In this document: piece by piece, positions 1-7,577 of the stretch | Layout of the letters: each line of letters opens with the position of its first letter | How positions within the stretch are numbered: position 1 is the stretch's first letter | Assembly (NCBI GenBank): GCA_026400735.1 | Contig: JAPLOL010000090.1 | Span: forward strand, 1-64,000 | Direction: 5' to 3' | Length of the DNA stretch: 64,000 nucleotides | Source: Alphaproteobacteria bacterium | GTDB lineage: Bacteria > Pseudomonadota > Alphaproteobacteria > Caulobacterales > Aquidulcibacteraceae | Notes under the pieces: model-generated | The model's database searches: none | What the model was told of the DNA's origin: nothing | Seen by the model: the letters and a program-made list of their open reading frames with translations, nothing else | Program-made: the position numbers and the translations under genes

Positions 1-885
1 CTGCCAGACGGCGAGTACGAAGCCTTCATCGACTCTGACCACGATCCGAAGGGCTCGCTGACCTACGGTGAATACTTCCTCCAAGGCGAGAGCGACGAGA
101 TCTTCCTGTTCTCGGCGCACTGCTGCCACCCCTCACTCGCCAACGACAATTGCTCGGGCATGAGCGTCAACACGCACCTCGCCCAAGCGCTCACGTCGCT
201 CCAAGGCAAGACGCGTTACTCGTACCAATTCATCTTCGCCCCAGGCACGATCGGCTCGATCACCTGGCTCAGTCGCAACGAAGACAAGATCAAGCGCATC
301 AAGAACGGCCTGATCCTGTCATGCGTCGGCGATCCAGGCGGCCCGACGTACAAGCGCAGCCAAGCCGGCGATGCGATAGTCGATCGCGCTGTCGAAAAGA
401 TCCTGCGTGACGAAGAAGCCAACCCGAACATCGTCGACTTCTGGCCGTACGGCTATGACGAGCGCCAATACAACTCGCCAGCGTTCCGCCTGAACGTCGG
501 CCTGCTGCTGCGCTCACGCTTCGGCCTCTTCCCGGAATACCATACGTCAGCCGACAACATGGAATTCCTGAAGCCGGAAGCACTTGAGAAGTCGTACAAG
601 CACACGCTGCAAATCATCGACGTGCTCGAGAACGAGTACAAAACGGTGAACCTTGCGCCGCACGGCGAGCCAAACCTCGGCAAGCGCGGCCTCTACGGCG
701 CGATCGGCGGCGATAAGAAAGCCTATGACGCCAACCTGCCGGTGTTCTGGATGCTGAACCAATCCGACGGCCAGCACTCACTGCTCGACATCGCCCAGCG
801 CGCAAAGCTCCCCTACGAGCGCATCCACGATGCGGCAAAGGTGCTGAGCGAGAACAACCTGCTGGAAGTTCTCGAAGCGAAGTAA
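1..885 (+). CDS. DUF4910 aminopeptidase-like protein, 3' part
   Basis: The reading frame is open from the first base of the window, so the N-terminus lies outside. It contains a zinc-peptidase-like segment (SAHCCHPSLANDNCSG, around bases 115-162) typical of the DUF4910 aminopeptidase-like family. The last ~70 residues resemble a winged-helix module (LPVFWMLNQSDG onward, then LLDIAQRAKLPYERI). Family members usually sit in O-antigen or capsule gene clusters, which fits the exopolysaccharide genes further along the window. The reaction and substrate are not established. A hairpin terminator follows the stop codon. The family call is fairly secure; a role in polysaccharide metabolism is inferred. 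Confidence 0.8.
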   Translation: MPDGEYEAFIDSDHDPKGSLTYGEYFLQGESDEIFLFSAHCCHPSLANDNCSGMSVNTHLAQALTSLQGKTRYSYQFIFAPGTIGSITWLSRNEDKIKRIKNGLILSCVGDPGGPTYKRSQAGDAIVDRAVEKILRDEEANPNIVDFWPYGYDERQYNSPAFRLNVGLLLRSRFGLFPEYHTSADNMEFLKPEALEKSYKHTLQIIDVLENEYKTVNLAPHGEPNLGKRGLYGAIGGDKKAYDANLPVFWMLNQSDGQHSLLDIAQRAKLPYERIHDAAKVLSENNLLEVLEAK

Positions 886-907
886 CCGTCAACGGGCGGG
901 GAAAACG

Positions 908-944
908 AAAGGCCGCGGCGCTTCAGTGCGCTGCGGCCTTTCTC
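908..944 (+). terminator. Rho-independent terminator
   Basis: A 14-bp stem (908-921 with 928-941, one G-U pair) with loop TTCAGT begins AAAGGCCGC and ends GCGGCCTTT, then TCTC. It lies 22 bases after the stop of the aminopeptidase-like gene. Confidence 0.75.
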
Positions 945-1011
945 ATGCGTTCATCCTGGCGATTGGCGATCACGCCGCCTTGGCGCTAAGGTTCGCAGCT
1001 GAAGGTGAGAC

Positions 1012-1803
1012 GTGCTTCACGAACCCGGGCAAAGGCACAAGAGAGCACGCCATCCGCTGGCAGCCTCGTCGGCGTTGCTGGCGACAATGCTCACGGCGCC
1101 CTGCGCACAGGCCGAGCCGGGCCTCGCCGATGAAGCGGAATCTCCGATCGTGGCAGCAGGCGCGAGTGAGATTTCCCTGCGCTCCGGCCAATTGGTCGGC
1201 GGCGAAAGCGGTCACGACTGGCAAGTGCGCGCAGAAGCCAACTACGCCTACACAAGCTGGTGGCGCGTCGGCGCCGCCGCTGCCTGGCAGAGCACCGCCG
1301 GAAACGCCGCCCTCACCGGGCTCGCGATCGAGAACGTTTTCGATTTCATCCCAAGCCGGCGCTGGCCGGTACATTTTGGCGCCTACGCCGAATACGAACG
1401 CAACATGAGCGAGGGGCCGGATCACTTCGAATTCAGATTGCTATTGCAACGTCAGCGCGGCCCGCTGGATCTACGTTTCAACATCACCAGCGAGCGCGAG
1501 ACCGGCGACCATTCCGACAATCGATGGGAGTTCGGCTACGCAGCGCAGGGTTCGTATCGCGTCACGCCTTCATTGCGCCTAGGCGTCCAAGGCTTCGGCG
1601 ACACCGGGTTCGACGATCAGCTCGGCGACGTCGACGACTACGCCCACTATTGGGGACCAATTGCGCAAGTGCGCCTCGCCAACGTACGCGATCGCCAATT
1701 GAGCCTTCGCGCTGGATATCTGTTTGGCTCTGGTCACGCGGACGCAGATGGCCAAGCTAGAATGCAGCTCGAATGGTCGTTCGGCGGAGATGACGACGAC
1801 TAG
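1012..1803 (+). CDS. Outer-membrane beta-barrel protein, hypothetical
   Basis: The predicted protein is 263 residues with an Arg/Lys-rich start and a hydrophobic stretch ending in an Ala-x-Ala site (PCAQA, about residue 34), consistent with export. The rest alternates polar and hydrophobic residues with many aromatics, ends in a strand containing MQLEWSFGG, and looks like a porin-type barrel. The GTG start is chosen because AGGTGA lies just upstream (1003-1008); an internal ATG at 1087 would remove most of the signal peptide. The final residues are a run of Asp. The stop codon overlaps the convergent phosphoesterase stop by 4 bases. No specific function is recognised. Confidence 0.65.
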   Translation: MLHEPGQRHKRARHPLAASSALLATMLTAPCAQAEPGLADEAESPIVAAGASEISLRSGQLVGGESGHDWQVRAEANYAYTSWWRVGAAAAWQSTAGNAALTGLAIENVFDFIPSRRWPVHFGAYAEYERNMSEGPDHFEFRLLLQRQRGPLDLRFNITSERETGDHSDNRWEFGYAAQGSYRVTPSLRLGVQGFGDTGFDDQLGDVDDYAHYWGPIAQVRLANVRDRQLSLRAGYLFGSGHADADGQARMQLEWSFGGDDDD

Positions 1804-2774
1804 CCTCGCGTGATCTGCGCCTCGTAGATCACCGCCTGCTCCCGATCGTGGAAGCGCAACGTAAGCGCCTCGGCGCCAAGCGCACAACTCGCGAACCCCA
1901 CATCGGCGTACGCAAAGCGCGATTGCTCGACGGGGTCCACCTGTCGCGACATTGCGCCAGATCCCGAGCACACATAGTTCACGCCCGCATGCACCAAGTG
2001 CTCAAGGTCGTGGTCGTGGCCATTGAAATAAGCCTGCACCCCGTAGCGCTCCAGCAATGGCCGGATACGTTCCGCGACCGCAGGCGTGTCACCATGATTG
2101 CCGCTCGAGAAAATCGGATGGTGCCCAACCACAATCTTCCATGGCGAGGTATCGGTCGAAAGCCTCTGCTCCAGCCATTCCAGCTGTTCGCGCGCCTCGT
2201 CGGAGCTACCGAGCATCGGCACGAACGCGGCCGCATTGCTCAGCCTGGCTATCGGCGTTGTATCCAGAAAATAGAATGTCGCCGCCACGCCGCTCACATC
2301 CATTTGCTCAGTCCAATAGCGCGCCGGCATGCGCCAGCGCGTGCTACGTGCCGTGTAGGCAATCTCGGCGTTCGGCGCCCCCTCGTAGTCATGATTGCCC
2401 AGCACGACGTACCAAGGCCGCTGCAGCGACGGCGCCGAATAGATCGCCTCAAACGACTCCTGAAATTGCGGATCGCTCACTGAGCCGACGCCGCGCGGGT
2501 AGAAATTGTCCCCGGTTGAAATGATAAAGCGCGCGTCTGTCTGAGACGCGACGGCGCCCATGGCGCCGGCAACTTGCCGCTGCTGGTCCGATGCCTGCCC
2601 CCAATCGCCGATCACCAGAAAATGCAGTGCCTGCGACTGCGCAAACGCCTGCGGGGCGATCAAACAAGATCCGACCGCCAGAAGGACGCTGCGCCGCGAT
2701 GACTTGCCATCAAGAGGGTTCACGATCCGGACGTTAACCGACGCAAAAGCCGCGAACAAGTTTCGCGACGGCAT
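1800..2774 (-). CDS. Metallophosphoesterase, purple-acid-phosphatase-like
   Basis: This is a secreted phosphoesterase of the calcineurin-like superfamily, closest in motif order to tartrate-resistant acid phosphatases. Metal-binding motifs appear in order: GDWG, GDNFY, GNHDY, GHHPI and GHDHD. A twin-arginine-like segment (SSRRSVLLAVG) followed by PQAFAQ suggests Tat export to the periplasm. The start is uncertain: ATG at 2774 is used, but it leaves over 30 residues before the Arg pair. A GTG at 2723 would give a more usual signal peptide, and a GTG at 2822 is also open. It is monocistronic between a convergent barrel gene and a divergent small gene. The substrate is unknown. Confidence 0.8.
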   Translation of the reverse strand: MPSRNLFAAFASVNVRIVNPLDGKSSRRSVLLAVGSCLIAPQAFAQSQALHFLVIGDWGQASDQQRQVAGAMGAVASQTDARFIISTGDNFYPRGVGSVSDPQFQESFEAIYSAPSLQRPWYVVLGNHDYEGAPNAEIAYTARSTRWRMPARYWTEQMDVSGVAATFYFLDTTPIARLSNAAAFVPMLGSSDEAREQLEWLEQRLSTDTSPWKIVVGHHPIFSSGNHGDTPAVAERIRPLLERYGVQAYFNGHDHDLEHLVHAGVNYVCSGSGAMSRQVDPVEQSRFAYADVGFASCALGAEALTLRFHDREQAVIYEAQITRG

Positions 2775-2910
2775 AGGCCGCCACCAAGCTTGTGTGCGCT
2801 CAATCACGCGTTTGGCATTCACAACAACGCGAGAACCGCCACACTACACGCGTTGGTGATTGCGCGCGGCTTGTGCGTCTTAGCGAACGTGCGCTCTCCT
2901 TCTCATTGTT

Positions 2911-2916
2911 AGGAGG
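2911..2916 (+). promoter_or_regulatory. Strong Shine-Dalgarno that fixes the start at 2927
   Basis: AGGAGG sits 10 bases before ATG 2927 and selects this start over an upstream GTG-type extension of 45 codons. Confidence 0.75.
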
Positions 2917-2926
2917 GAAGACAATC

Positions 2927-3217
2927 ATGTCCTACAAATTGAAACTCGGTGTAGCTCTGGCTGTTGCTGCGTTGGCCTTGCCAACGCTTGCGACTGCGCA
3001 GGATCCAACCACCCGGCTCGACATCACGGTCGTCGGCGCTGTGCTGAACAACGGCGATGAAGTCGCGGATGCCAACGCTGTTGCGGCGCCGGCACTGCCG
3101 GTCGTCTATGAAGACGAAGCGGCCGCGGCCACCGAAACGACGACTGCAGCGGCGAACGCGGAAGCGTCAACCGCCGACGCGAGTGCGAACCTCGGCCATG
3201 GTGTCGAGTCTGAGTAA
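2927..3217 (+). CDS. Small secreted acidic Ala-rich protein, hypothetical
   Basis: A 96-residue protein with a clear Sec signal peptide (MSYKLKLGVALAVAALALP, cleavage near ATA/QDP). The mature part is acidic and Ala/Thr-rich (TETTTAAANAEASTADAS) with a short ordered-looking start (TRLDITVVGAVLNNGDEV). No family is recognised. Its 3' end overlaps the convergent transglutaminase gene by 51 bases, so the last 16 codons are antisense to that gene. A strong AGGAGG ribosome-binding site suggests good expression. Confidence 0.7.
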   Translation: MSYKLKLGVALAVAALALPTLATAQDPTTRLDITVVGAVLNNGDEVADANAVAAPALPVVYEDEAAAATETTTAAANAEASTADASANLGHGVESE

Positions 3218-4600
3218 GCTCGCCAACTGACCAGCGGCGGCGATCGAACGTGGATCGCCGTCGCCAATTGTCAGCGCGATGTGCGCGCTATCGAATTCCC
3301 GCAACGCCAGATCAAAGCTCCGCCAGCGTCCGTCGACATACGCGACGACCCAGCTGTGCGGAATGAACGCGTTGCTCACCCCATGATAGCTCTGCCGCGA
3401 ATACGAAACCCCGCTCGCCACGCGCGTCGGAATCCCCGCCGCACGGCCAAGCGCCGCGAGCAGCACCGCCGCCTCCGTGCAATCGCCGCGGCGGCGATCA
3501 AGCGTATCCAACGCCGAATAGTGACCGTTGAAATCCGCTTCTTCCAGATACGGAATCGCGCGCTGCAACAGCACTTCCATCTTGCGTGCATCCGAAACGT
3601 CGTAGCCACGCGCAGCCGCCGCCATTGCCTGAAGCCTCGGGTGATCGCTCTGCAGCCACGTGGTCGGCCGCAACGCCGACGCGAGGTAGGCCGCATCTGT
3701 CGGTAAACCTGGCCCGCACGTGTCGCAAATATCTAATGTGATGAAGCCGCCATCCGCATGAGCCCTCTGCTCGCCGGTTTGCGGCAGCGGAAACGTCAAT
3801 CCATCGCGAAATTCGTAGCGATAGCGAATGTGACCACGCCGCGCCTCTTGCGAGATCTGAAACGGCGCGCGCTGCGCCATGTTCGGGATCACCTGATACG
3901 GGGGATGCCGCTGCTCAGCCGTCGCGCGATCAGTGAGCCGCACACGAAAGGTTTCGCCGAACATCGGCTGCGCCACTTCAAGCAGTTGCCGGTCAGCTAG
4001 CACCAAGCGAGAGACGCCGCGTAAGTCTTGGCCCTCATAACGCCAGCGCACTGCGTTGATGCGCCCTTGCGCATCCGGAGGGCCTAGCGCTTCGACAACG
4101 ATGCGTTCAACGGCCATGGAGTCACTGTCGAAGTTCAAGAACTCCAAACGCGGCGTACTTTCCGGCGTCCAGCTCTGGACCAACGCGTCGCCGTCATCAA
4201 AGCGCACATCAGCCGGTAGCATAATCGTTTCGCGGCCACTCCCCGCCGGCGTCTCGCGCAACACGTCCACGCGGTCGGCGTGAACCGTGGCGCGCGTCCG
4301 GGTCAAAAATCGTCCCGTGCGCGCAGTGGACTCAATCGACGACACCCGCCCGCCCGACTCTTCGCGAACCACGGTGCGCGTCGTGGTCCGGTTGGCGACG
4401 CCACCCCGCTCACGCAGATAGATCTGTTGGCTCTCGATCAGATCACGGCCGTCAGCGCGCGGCTCTACCTGAAGCGAAACATGACCCAAGGTCGCGCCGC
4501 TATCGGTAACGATCGTGTACCAAGTCGTCGGTTGATCTGCGGAGGCAAGCGTCACGCCCGCCGCCAACGCCACGCAAATGAATGCCACAAACCGCCTCAT
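3167..4600 (-). CDS. Transglutaminase-like domain protein, periplasmic
   Basis: A 477-residue exported protein (signal peptide MRRFVAFICVALAAGVTLAS). The C-terminal third has the transglutaminase/protease core: catalytic Cys in RRRGDCTEAAVLLAALGR, His in FIPHSWVVAYVDG and Asp in WRSFD. The N-terminal ~280 residues are beta-rich and of unknown role. Family members act as peptidases or cross-linkers; the substrate cannot be told. The gene ends inside the 3' end of the convergent small secreted protein gene. It lies 62 bases downstream of the ABC-F gene on the same strand, so the two may be co-transcribed. Confidence 0.8.
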   Translation of the reverse strand: MRRFVAFICVALAAGVTLASADQPTTWYTIVTDSGATLGHVSLQVEPRADGRDLIESQQIYLRERGGVANRTTTRTVVREESGGRVSSIESTARTGRFLTRTRATVHADRVDVLRETPAGSGRETIMLPADVRFDDGDALVQSWTPESTPRLEFLNFDSDSMAVERIVVEALGPPDAQGRINAVRWRYEGQDLRGVSRLVLADRQLLEVAQPMFGETFRVRLTDRATAEQRHPPYQVIPNMAQRAPFQISQEARRGHIRYRYEFRDGLTFPLPQTGEQRAHADGGFITLDICDTCGPGLPTDAAYLASALRPTTWLQSDHPRLQAMAAAARGYDVSDARKMEVLLQRAIPYLEEADFNGHYSALDTLDRRRGDCTEAAVLLAALGRAAGIPTRVASGVSYSRQSYHGVSNAFIPHSWVVAYVDGRWRSFDLALREFDSAHIALTIGDGDPRSIAAAGQLASLLRLDTMAEVRTRVGG

Positions 4601-4662
4601 GTCACGACGCTAGTTCAGCCCGCGCCGCCCTCCGCCTCACGTCTCCGCGAGCGGCGCGGCGA

Positions 4663-6243
4663 TCACTGCAACGTGAGCCGCCGCGTAACGCCCACTGCAG
4701 TCAGGAAAGCCTCGTCGTGGCTCACAATCAGCAAGGCGCCATCGAACGCACGCAGCCCCTCCTCCACCGCCTCGATCGAGTAGATATCGAGATGGTTGGT
4801 CGGCTCATCCAAAATCAGCAAGGGCGGCAGCATCTCGCCGCCCAGAACGCACGCCAGTCCCGCGCGCAACATCTGCCCGCCACTCAGGGTACTGACGATC
4901 TGCAGCGCCGCATCGGCGCGAAACATGAACCGCGCCAGCGCCGATCGGCATGCGTTCTCGTTCGCGCCCGGATTAATCTTCAAAAAGTTATCGCGGATCG
5001 AGAGCGCAGGATCGAGTACACTGACACGCTGATCCAACAACGCGTACTTCGTCATCACACGCACTGTCCCGGACCAAGGCTGCATTGCACCGGTGATCAG
5101 CGCCAAGAGCGTCGTCTTCCCCGATCCGTTCGGGCCCGTGATAGCCACACGTTCCGGCCCGGTGATCGAAAACGAAAGTGCATTCAGCACCGGCCGCCCC
5201 GGCTCATATCCGACGCTGACATCCTTCAGCTTGAGCACATCCCTTTGCGCAGCCAGCTGCGTCGACGGCAGCGATACTGTGAACGGCTGCAACACTTCAA
5301 TTCGTTCGCGCGCCGCACTGAGATCCGCCTCGGCATCATCACGCTGTCGTTCCGCCAGTCGCGACATGCTCCCACTCGTCTCTTCCGCCTTGCGCTTCAG
5401 CCCACCGATGATGATCCGCGGCATGTCTCCTTTCGCCGCCTTGCGCTTGCCCACGCTATCCTTGCGAGCCTTGCGCTCAGACATCATCTGCACCGTCTCG
5501 GCAACGTCAGCGATGCGCTTCTCTGTGTCCGCCAAGTCATGCTGCGCCGCCGCCAACTCCAGCGCCTTGCGTTCGCGATACGCACCCCAATTGCCGCCAT
5601 AGCGGCGTACGCCCAGCGTCGTCATCTCGACAATCGCATCCATTGAATCGAGTAATTCGCGATCATGACTCACGACCACCCCGCCCGCGCGCCAGCTCGC
5701 CAGCAACTCAATCACCGCCGCGCGGCCATCGCGATCGAGGTTGTTCGTCGGTTCATCGAGAATGATGAAATCGGGTTCCGCAAACACCAACGCGGCCAAC
5801 GCGGCTCGCGTGCGCTGACCACCCGACAATGCGCCGAGCAATGTCGCCGCATCTGCATCAAGCCCAAAACGCGCCAGCGCTTCGGCGAGCCGCGTCTCAA
5901 GCGTCCAGTCCGCGTGCGCGAGATCGTCCGGATCCGCTTCGCCTAGTTCCGCCCGCTGCAGGACGGCCAACGCATCGCCAATCCCAAACAGGTTAGCGAT
6001 CGTTTCATGCGGATCGACCTGCACCATCTGGCGCAACACAGCGACGCGCCCAGTAACGGACACGCCGCCGCTGCGCGGCTGCACGTCGCCGGCAACGATC
6101 TTCAGCAGCGTGGTTTTGCCCACACCGTTGCGGCCAACGAGCCCCGCTCGTTCGGCGCCAAAAGTGAAATCGAGATCGGCAAACAGCTCACGCCCATCAG
6201 GCGTGGCCCAACTCAAGTTGGAAAGCGTGATTGTAGCAGGCAT
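4663..6243 (-). CDS. ABC-F family ATPase
   Basis: A soluble protein of about 526 residues with two ATP-binding cassettes and no membrane segment. Walker A motifs are GRNGVGKTT and GPNGSGKTT; signature motifs are LSGGQRTR and LSGGQMLR; Walker B segments are FIILDEPTNNLD and LLILDEPTNHLD. A charged, Lys/Arg-rich linker with several Glu-Arg stretches joins the two domains. ABC-F proteins bind the ribosome E site and relieve stalling or give antibiotic protection; which paralogue this is cannot be decided. Start ATG 6243 (MPATITLSNL) fits the family N-terminus; ATG 6255 is an alternative. Confidence 0.85.
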   Translation of the reverse strand: MPATITLSNLSWATPDGRELFADLDFTFGAERAGLVGRNGVGKTTLLKIVAGDVQPRSGGVSVTGRVAVLRQMVQVDPHETIANLFGIGDALAVLQRAELGEADPDDLAHADWTLETRLAEALARFGLDADAATLLGALSGGQRTRAALAALVFAEPDFIILDEPTNNLDRDGRAAVIELLASWRAGGVVVSHDRELLDSMDAIVEMTTLGVRRYGGNWGAYRERKALELAAAQHDLADTEKRIADVAETVQMMSERKARKDSVGKRKAAKGDMPRIIIGGLKRKAEETSGSMSRLAERQRDDAEADLSAARERIEVLQPFTVSLPSTQLAAQRDVLKLKDVSVGYEPGRPVLNALSFSITGPERVAITGPNGSGKTTLLALITGAMQPWSGTVRVMTKYALLDQRVSVLDPALSIRDNFLKINPGANENACRSALARFMFRADAALQIVSTLSGGQMLRAGLACVLGGEMLPPLLILDEPTNHLDIYSIEAVEEGLRAFDGALLIVSHDEAFLTAVGVTRRLTLQ

Positions 6244-6611
6244 GGCGAGGCGCATTTCTCTTCGAGACAAAACAATTGGGTTTGCTCAGAGAATTTCCAT
6301 CGCCGCACGCATCTCTTCGGTTGAACGCTACGCCTACGAACGTAAGCGCCGCGAGCATCACTTCAAGTACAAAATTCGCAACGTCGCGTTTTTCGCCTTG
6401 ACGTCGCCACGAACCGCGATCATACACCCGCCCCTTCGCGCACGGCAGTCGCGCACGAAGAAATGAGAAAGACCGATGAGAAGCAATTTCGCATTCATCA
6501 CGCCAGCGCTGACCACGCTCAATCCATTGGGTTGGGTTGCGGTTGATGCACGCGCGCTTTCTTGTGGAGGTGAGATGGGCTGATCCCATTTCAGATGTTC
6601 GACGTTTCGAA
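6244..6611. other. Intergenic stretch, possible small RNA at its right end
   Basis: No credible coding sequence on either strand. The left part must hold the promoter of the ABC-F gene. On the right, a hairpin AGATGGG/CCCATTT (about 6573-6592) precedes a strong terminator, so a short plus-strand transcript may end at 6648. GGAGGTGAG followed by ATG GGC TGA (from about 6567) would encode only two residues. Confidence 0.4.
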
Positions 6612-6648
6612 CCCCTCCCGAGCTCACTGCTCCGGAGGGGTTTTTGTT
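6612..6648 (+). terminator. Strong rho-independent terminator insulating the RNA array
   Basis: The stem CCCCTCC-C-GAGC pairs with GCTC-C-GGAGGGG (6612-6623 with 6629-6640, one C-C mismatch), with loop TCACT and tail TTTTTGTTT. There is no obvious gene directly upstream on this strand. It could end a small RNA and shield the downstream RNA array from read-through. Confidence 0.85.
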
Positions 6649-6681
6649 TCCGCCTCTCCGAAGCCTTCGTCATGCGGAAAC
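6646..6681. repeat. Inverted repeat GTTTCCGC...GCGGAAAC ahead of the RNA array
   Basis: A perfect 8-bp inverted repeat (6646-6653 and 6674-6681) whose loop holds a small CGAAG/CTTCG palindrome. It starts within the U-tract of the preceding terminator and ends 18 bases before the first array unit. It could be an operator, a leader hairpin or an anti-terminator. It does not carry the conserved array motifs. Confidence 0.5.
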
Positions 6682-6699
6682 AAAGGAGATTTTTGACAT

Positions 6700-6767
6700 T
6701 CCAGGTGGTGAAGAGGCGGAGTTCTTCGTTCTCCAAAACCAAAGGCCGCTTCGACCGTTCCCCTGGA
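6700..6767 (+). ncRNA. Array unit 1, short form
   Basis: Terminal stem TCCAGG/CCTGGA (6700-6705 with 6762-6767). Conserved TGGTGAAGAG follows, then GTTCTTCG. An inner hairpin GGAG (6718-6721) / CTCC (6731-6734) is present. At 68 bases it has no T-arm or D-arm sequence and may represent the minimal Ro-binding stem. Confidence 0.7.
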
Positions 6768-6774
6768 TACATTT

Positions 6775-6959
6775 TTGTCGGTGGTGAAGAGCGCGGATAC
6801 TTCGCTCTGGATAAAGCTGGTTCGAATCCAGCCGGCGCATGCATCGTACCGTGGAGGCGATCCCGCAAAGATCGTCGTGACGCGGGCTCCGAGCGCGAGA
6901 CCTTGTCTCAAGCTTTGCGATGATGATGGCTTGGCCCGTTCTCGACCGTTCCCCGACAA
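6775..6959 (+). ncRNA. Array unit 2, long form with T arm
   Basis: Terminal stem TTGTCGG/CCGACAA (6775-6781 with 6953-6959), conserved TGGTGAAGAG, then ATACTTCG. A textbook T arm is present: GCTGG, loop TTCGAAT, CCAGC (6816-6832). No convincing acceptor or D arm follows; instead about 115 bases contain other hairpins (CCCGC/GCGGG; GAGAC/GTCTC). At 185 bases it is the longest unit. Confidence 0.75.
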
Positions 6960-6970
6960 GACGAATGTCA

Positions 6971-7122
6971 CAACGGTGGTGAAGAGATCTGTTACTTCGA
7001 TTAGGGCGACGGTGTCGCGGGTTCGAATCCCGCCAGGTCCAACACTTTGGGGCCTGTAGCTCAGTCTGGTAGAGCACGTGCTGCCGAAAGGCAGCGTCTC
7101 AGATTTCGCCCGTTCCCCGTTG
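6971..7122 (+). ncRNA. Array unit 3, complete permuted tRNA-like module
   Basis: Terminal stem CAACGG/CCGTTG (6971-6976 with 7117-7122). After TGGTGAAGAG and TTACTTCGA comes the T arm GCGGG-TTCGAAT-CCCGC (7017-7033). An acceptor-like helix follows, CAGGTCC (7034-7040) with GGGCCTG (7050-7056), closed by the loop AACACTTTG. Next are TA and a D arm GCTC-AGTCTGGTA-GAGC (7059-7075), then a GAAA-capped hairpin (7080-7095). The order T arm, acceptor, D arm is the reverse of a tRNA: a circularly permuted tRNA body whose anticodon side opens onto the terminal stem. Confidence 0.88.
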
Positions 7123-7133
7123 CGGCTGCCAAT

Positions 7134-7255
7134 TTGGCGGTGGTGAAGAGATCGCGTTCTTCGTGCAGGGACAAAATGCTGGTCCGCCCCAGGGCGTGCA
7201 GAGCGTGTCAGCTTCCGCAAGGAAGCAGTTTCGCGTCTCGTCTGTTCCCCGCCAA
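7134..7255 (+). ncRNA. Array unit 4, degenerate tRNA-like module
   Basis: Terminal stem TTGGCGG/CCGCCAA (7134-7140 with 7249-7255). A T-arm-like hairpin CTGG-TCCGCC-CCAG (7179-7192) lacks the TTCRA loop. AGAGCG may be a D-arm relic. A GCTTCC-GCAA-GGAAGC hairpin (7211-7226) matches the GNRA hairpin position of unit 3. Confidence 0.72.
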
Positions 7256-7299
7256 TGCCATTGCTGCGCCGGTCGCAACGATCGGTGCGGCGTTAAGTT

Positions 7300-7437
7300 T
7301 GGCGGTGGTGAAGAGTACGAGTGCATCGGAAAGAGCACCGCATCGCGAGATGCGGAGGTCGCGCGTTCAACTCGCGCCAGGGCAACCTGTAGCTCAGTTT
7401 CCCGCAAGGGAGTTCTCGTCTCGATCGTTCCCCGCCA
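7300..7437 (+). ncRNA. Array unit 5, tRNA-like module with miniature acceptor stem
   Basis: Terminal stem TGGCGG/CCGCCA (7300-7305 with 7432-7437). A CCGCATC-GCGA-GATGCGG hairpin sits where an anticodon arm might be. The T arm is GCGCG-TTCAACT-CGCGC (7361-7377). The acceptor is only CAGG/CCTG, capped by GCAA (7378-7389), and is followed by TAGCTCAG of a D arm whose loop has become a CCC-GCAA-GGG hairpin. Confidence 0.8.
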
Positions 7438-7445
7438 TCCGAGGT

Positions 7446-7532
7446 CAGCCGGTGGTGAAGATGTCCGCTACTTCTTTGGTGAAGCTCGACCCCATGGGTC
7501 GAACACGCGGAGATCACAGCGTTCCCCGGCTG
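7446..7532 (+). ncRNA. Array unit 6, short form
   Basis: Terminal stem CAGCCGG/CCGGCTG (7446-7452 with 7526-7532). The conserved strand is TGGTGAAGA, then CTACTTC. The inside has nested hairpins: CCGC/GCGG (7465-7468 with 7507-7510) enclosing TCGACCC/GGGTCGA (7486-7492 with 7496-7502). There is no tRNA-like sequence. Confidence 0.72.
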
Positions 7533-7551
7533 GCATTTGGTTTTGTGAAAT

Positions 7552-7571
7552 TTGGCGGTGGTGACCGCCAA
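7552..7571 (+). repeat. Collapsed array unit
   Basis: TTGGCGG, then TGGTGA, then CCGCCAA: both terminal stem strands of a unit-4-like element with the interior and GTTCC strand missing. It looks like a deletion remnant and marks turnover of the array. Confidence 0.6.
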
Positions 7572-7577
7572 GTCGTG

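Noticed and set aside
6693-6698. TTGACA as a -35 box for the array
   Set aside because: It would place the start inside unit 1, removing its 5' stem strand, and no -10 box is visible at the right spacing.
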